Part shown: positions 5,041 to 7,310 of the stretch, one piece after another
How the letters are laid out: each line of letters opens with the position of its first letter
Numbering within the stretch: position 1 is the stretch's first letter
NCBI GenBank assembly: GCA_002719475.1
Contig: PBHQ01000016.1
Span: 1 to 7,310 of the forward strand
Length of the DNA stretch: 7,310 nt
Reading direction: 5' to 3'
Source of the DNA: Methanobacteriota archaeon
GTDB lineage: Archaea; Thermoplasmatota; Poseidoniia; Poseidoniales; Poseidoniaceae
Notes under the pieces: generated by a model
The model's database searches: none
What the model saw: only the letters and a program-made list of their open reading frames with translations
Told to the model about the DNA's origin: nothing
Position numbers and translations under genes: made by a program

Positions 5041-6293
5041 AGGCTGCGACACCCGGTTCAGATGGGGCTTCTGGGTTGATCGATAATAGTGACCGTGCTG
5101 CATTAGAAGGGATGTTGAAGGCATATCCTACTGAGCAATTGGTCGACGAGGTATTGATTGCTTGGGAAGAATTGAGTGAAAGAAACAAAGAATTGGCGGA
5201 TGCAAAGCAAAAGTTGCGCGTAGTAGAGCTAGATTTGGCTGAAAGAGAAGATGGAGTTGCCCCAGAAATTGCAAGGCTTTCTGAAGCAGAACAGATGTTG
5301 CAAGAAAAAGATGCAAGGGTTGTTCACCTGGAGCGGATGTTGGAAGATGCCCGTTCTGAATTGGAGGCATTAGCGGCATCGATGACTGCTGAAGAAAGAG
5401 AAGCAATGAAGGCTGAAAATGCTCAGTTGCGAGAATTAACAATAGAGCAGGCCGACGTTGTTGCTGAATTAGAAGCAAAAATGGATCAATTGGTTGCGGC
5501 TCTAGATAAAGCAGCCCAAGCAGGGTTAACATCGATTACTGCTGATGAAGTCAGAGGTTTGAAAGGTCAATTGGATCAACGAGAGGAGGACCTGGCAGCA
5601 GAAATCGCAGCAAGAGAGGCTTTGGAGGAAGAACGACAAAGATTAAGAGAGATCGCTGATAGATTGAGAGGATTGTTAGATCAGCGCGATAGGCGGTTAG
5701 GTGAATTAGAAGAGCAGTTAGAACGAGTAATGACTGGACCGAGATCTGTTAGTGCAGAACACGATTACTTAGTTGAACAAATTGAAGAATTAAAGAGACG
5801 ATTGTTAGAAAGGAATCGTGAATATGAGGCTTTGAGAAGGCGCGAAAGGCGCTTACATAATGATGTCTTTGAAAGAGATGAAAGAGTTCAGCAAATGCAT
5901 CTAACTATCACTGATCTTGAAGCAGCATTGCAAGATAGAACTTCAGAACTAAAGGAAGTAGAGAGTCAGCGTGAAAGGGCGATGTTAGAGCTTGATGCGG
6001 CTAGACGTAGTGAAAAGACAAGAGAGGTTGTAGGTAGAGTATTCCAAGATTCTCTCGGGTTAGTAAGAGATCATTCTGCTAGAGAAGAGACAAGGGCTCG
6101 TATCGTTGAAGAGGGCCCTAAGAAGCGAACTATCGAGTCGCCTTCTTTAGATGATATGCATACTTTAGCAGGCGGAGATGAAATAGATCTGGAGAAGAAT
6201 GTTGAATCTTTGCCCCAAGGAGATGAGCCCGATACTAGGCCAAATGCTCCAGGGGGTAGTGGAGACCCTGTAGTTTACGAAGACGATGATTAG
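5016..6293 (+). CDS. Long coiled-coil protein with acidic disordered tail, possible cytoskeletal partner
   Basis: I do not recognise a named family. From the ATG at 5016 it has 425 residues; an ATG at 5031 (MSVEAATPG) would give 420, and neither has a well-spaced ribosome binding site. After a short N-terminal segment, residues about 45-340 are almost continuous coiled coil, with Leu/Ile/Val at heptad spacing and abundant Glu, Arg, Gln and Ala. Breaks occur near LTSITADE (171-178) and MTGPRSVSAEHD (239-250). The C-terminal 60 or so residues are polar and acidic, ending VVYEDDD. There is no cysteine, signal peptide, membrane segment or SMC/Rad50 ATP-binding motif, so it is probably a cytosolic rod. 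It follows the actin-like gene on the same strand after about 80 bases, which suggests, without proof, a scaffold or filament-associated role. Its stop codon overlaps that of the convergent GGGP synthase gene. Confidence 0.88.
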   Translation: MQRDIMSVEAATPGSDGASGLIDNSDRAALEGMLKAYPTEQLVDEVLIAWEELSERNKELADAKQKLRVVELDLAEREDGVAPEIARLSEAEQMLQEKDARVVHLERMLEDARSELEALAASMTAEEREAMKAENAQLRELTIEQADVVAELEAKMDQLVAALDKAAQAGLTSITADEVRGLKGQLDQREEDLAAEIAAREALEEERQRLREIADRLRGLLDQRDRRLGELEEQLERVMTGPRSVSAEHDYLVEQIEELKRRLLERNREYEALRRRERRLHNDVFERDERVQQMHLTITDLEAALQDRTSELKEVESQRERAMLELDAARRSEKTREVVGRVFQDSLGLVRDHSAREETRARIVEEGPKKRTIESPSLDDMHTLAGGDEIDLEKNVESLPQGDEPDTRPNAPGGSGDPVVYEDDD

Positions 6294-7087
6294 TTCAACG
6301 CTGAAACTAATCGTTCAATCGTTAAACGAATTAGATCTAAGTCTTCTTGCTCTTCGACAATAGTTCCTGTAACTATCCATGAGGCTCCAGCTTCTTTCGC
6401 TGAAATTACATGTTCAGTAGTTCTAATTCCGCCACCAACAAATAAGCACTCTCCTTCTGCGGATTTAATCATCTCTGAATCGAGAGGAGAGGGGGCGCCA
6501 CTACCTGCTTCAAGATAGAGAATTTTCATTCCGTATCCTTTGGCGCACAACGAATATGCGCGAATGTCCTTTGGTGAATTAAGTAAATTCGCTTGTCCTA
6601 CTTCTCCCGCTTTCCCACCAGGTTCGCAAATCAGATATGCGGTTGGGAGCATTTCTATTCCTGCTTCATGGAGCCATGTGGCTCCTTTTACCTGTTCTTC
6701 AACTAAAAATCTAGGAGTGGTACTATTCATCAACATCATGAATAAAATTGCGTCCGCAGAAGAAGAAAGGGCATGAGCTCCCCCTGGGAAAAGAATTACT
6801 GGTATTCTCCAATCTTCTTCATTCACAGTAGAATCTTGTGAAGCTGCCCAAACACGCAATTCAAGTGCTTCTTGAATCCCAACAACTGTATCATGCACTT
6901 TGTTTTCCGGAGTGTTTGTAGAGCCGCCTACCAAAATCAACTTACTACCACCTTCAACTGCAGCTAAAGCCTTGGCTGCAGCATCTTCTGCTGATTGGTC
7001 AGCGGGATCTAGTAAAGTGGCATGTCTAGTTCCAAATTTATTTGAACATATCCAAGACAAAAGACCCCCTGCGTATTCAGGAAGCAT
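6290..7087 (-). CDS. Geranylgeranylglyceryl phosphate synthase (GGGP synthase)
   Basis: This 265-residue (beta/alpha)8-barrel enzyme makes the first ether bond of archaeal lipids by joining sn-glycerol-1-phosphate to geranylgeranyl diphosphate. Family motifs are in order: HATLLDPADQ (22-31) in the first strand, LVGGST (52-57), FPGG (100-103), LMNS (119-122), YLICEPGGKAGEVG (151-164), YLEAGSGA (191-198), VGGGIR (217-222) and IVTGTIVE (238-245). The GGGIR and TGT loops bind the phosphate of glycerol-1-phosphate, and the Glu in YLEAGSG belongs to the active site. The protein is complete and of normal length for the archaeal group. The ATG at 7085-7087 has no clear Shine-Dalgarno sequence. It lies 37 bases downstream of another minus-strand gene, so the two are probably co-transcribed. 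Its TAA overlaps the TAG of the convergent coiled-coil gene. Confidence 0.97.
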   Translation of the reverse strand: MLPEYAGGLLSWICSNKFGTRHATLLDPADQSAEDAAAKALAAVEGGSKLILVGGSTNTPENKVHDTVVGIQEALELRVWAASQDSTVNEEDWRIPVILFPGGAHALSSSADAILFMMLMNSTTPRFLVEEQVKGATWLHEAGIEMLPTAYLICEPGGKAGEVGQANLLNSPKDIRAYSLCAKGYGMKILYLEAGSGAPSPLDSEMIKSAEGECLFVGGGIRTTEHVISAKEAGASWIVTGTIVEEQEDLDLIRLTIERLVSALN

Positions 7088-7124
7088 GGCCTTGGGTGAC
7101 GGCTATTTGGTATGTGATTTGGGG

Positions 7125-7310
7125 TCAAACAATCTTCTCAGCGCATTCAATTCCTCTAATAATAGCAGCATCCGCTGAAATTTGCTCAGGATGTTCTCCA
7201 CTCATCTGTTCCAACCAACCCTCTGTGGGAATAAATGGTGCTTCATCTCTCCACCAAGTTTCACTCGTTCCATCTGCTCGAGTATATTCTCCGGCAGAAA
7301 TTGATATTCC
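7125..7310 (-). CDS. Unrecognised protein, C-terminal 61 residues (5' part lies beyond the right edge)
   Basis: An open frame enters from the right edge and ends with TGA at 7125-7127. The visible residues include GEYTRADGTSETWWRDEAPF, then IPTEGWLEQMSGEHPE and the last helix-like stretch DAAIIRGIECAEKIV. It has no stop over 61 codons, balanced composition and typical codon use, and it is the only sensible coding frame in this stretch, which supports a real gene. I see no diagnostic motif and cannot name the family. It is probably a soluble protein, since no hydrophobic segment is visible. It lies 37 bases upstream of the GGGP synthase gene on the same strand and could share its promoter outside the window. 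Confidence 0.75.
   Translation of the reverse strand, partial: GISISAGEYTRADGTSETWWRDEAPFIPTEGWLEQMSGEHPEQISADAAIIRGIECAEKIV

Noticed and set aside
5016..6293. SMC, Rad50 or other coiled-coil ATPase
   Set aside because: No Walker A, Walker B or ABC signature is present and there are no globular heads at either end.

Overview
The window looks like a chromosomal segment of a planktonic euryarchaeon, most likely Marine Group II (Ca. Poseidoniales) or a close Thermoplasmatota relative. This is inferred from gene content, not from a search. The archaeal markers are ribosomal protein eL20 (L18a/LX) beside prefoldin alpha and FtsY, a geranylgeranylglyceryl phosphate synthase (archaeal ether lipid synthesis), and a large secreted subtilase ending in a PGF-CTERM-like archaeosortase signal. 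Coding density is high and no gap exceeds about 100 bases. I see no rRNA, tRNA, CRISPR array, insertion sequence or prophage gene.

Left block (1-879, minus strand): rpl18a (616-879), pfdA (72-566) and the first 20 codons of ftsY (1-62) form a conserved archaeal translation/chaperone/protein-targeting operon. A TATA-like box at 904-909 would start the transcript close to the ATG of rpl18a. The ftsY ribosome binding site overlaps the pfdA stop codon.

Middle block (959-6293, plus strand): a divergently transcribed 959-residue S8 protease has a signal peptide, a propeptide-like region, a catalytic domain, a KP-43-like beta domain, calcium-binding thrombospondin type 3 repeats and a C-terminal sorting signal. 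It is followed by an actin-family ATPase whose whole-length sequence resembles the magnetosome filament actin MamK more than MreB, crenactin or Ta0583. Next comes a roughly 425-residue, cysteine-free, long coiled-coil protein with an acidic tail. The actin and coiled-coil genes lie in the same direction about 80 bases apart and are the best candidate here for an undescribed system: an archaeal cytoskeletal filament with a rod-like partner.

Right block (6290-7310, minus strand): the GGGP synthase gene meets the coiled-coil gene tail to tail with a 4-base overlap of stop codons. Upstream of it is the 3' end of an unrecognised gene (7125-7310), probably in the same operon.
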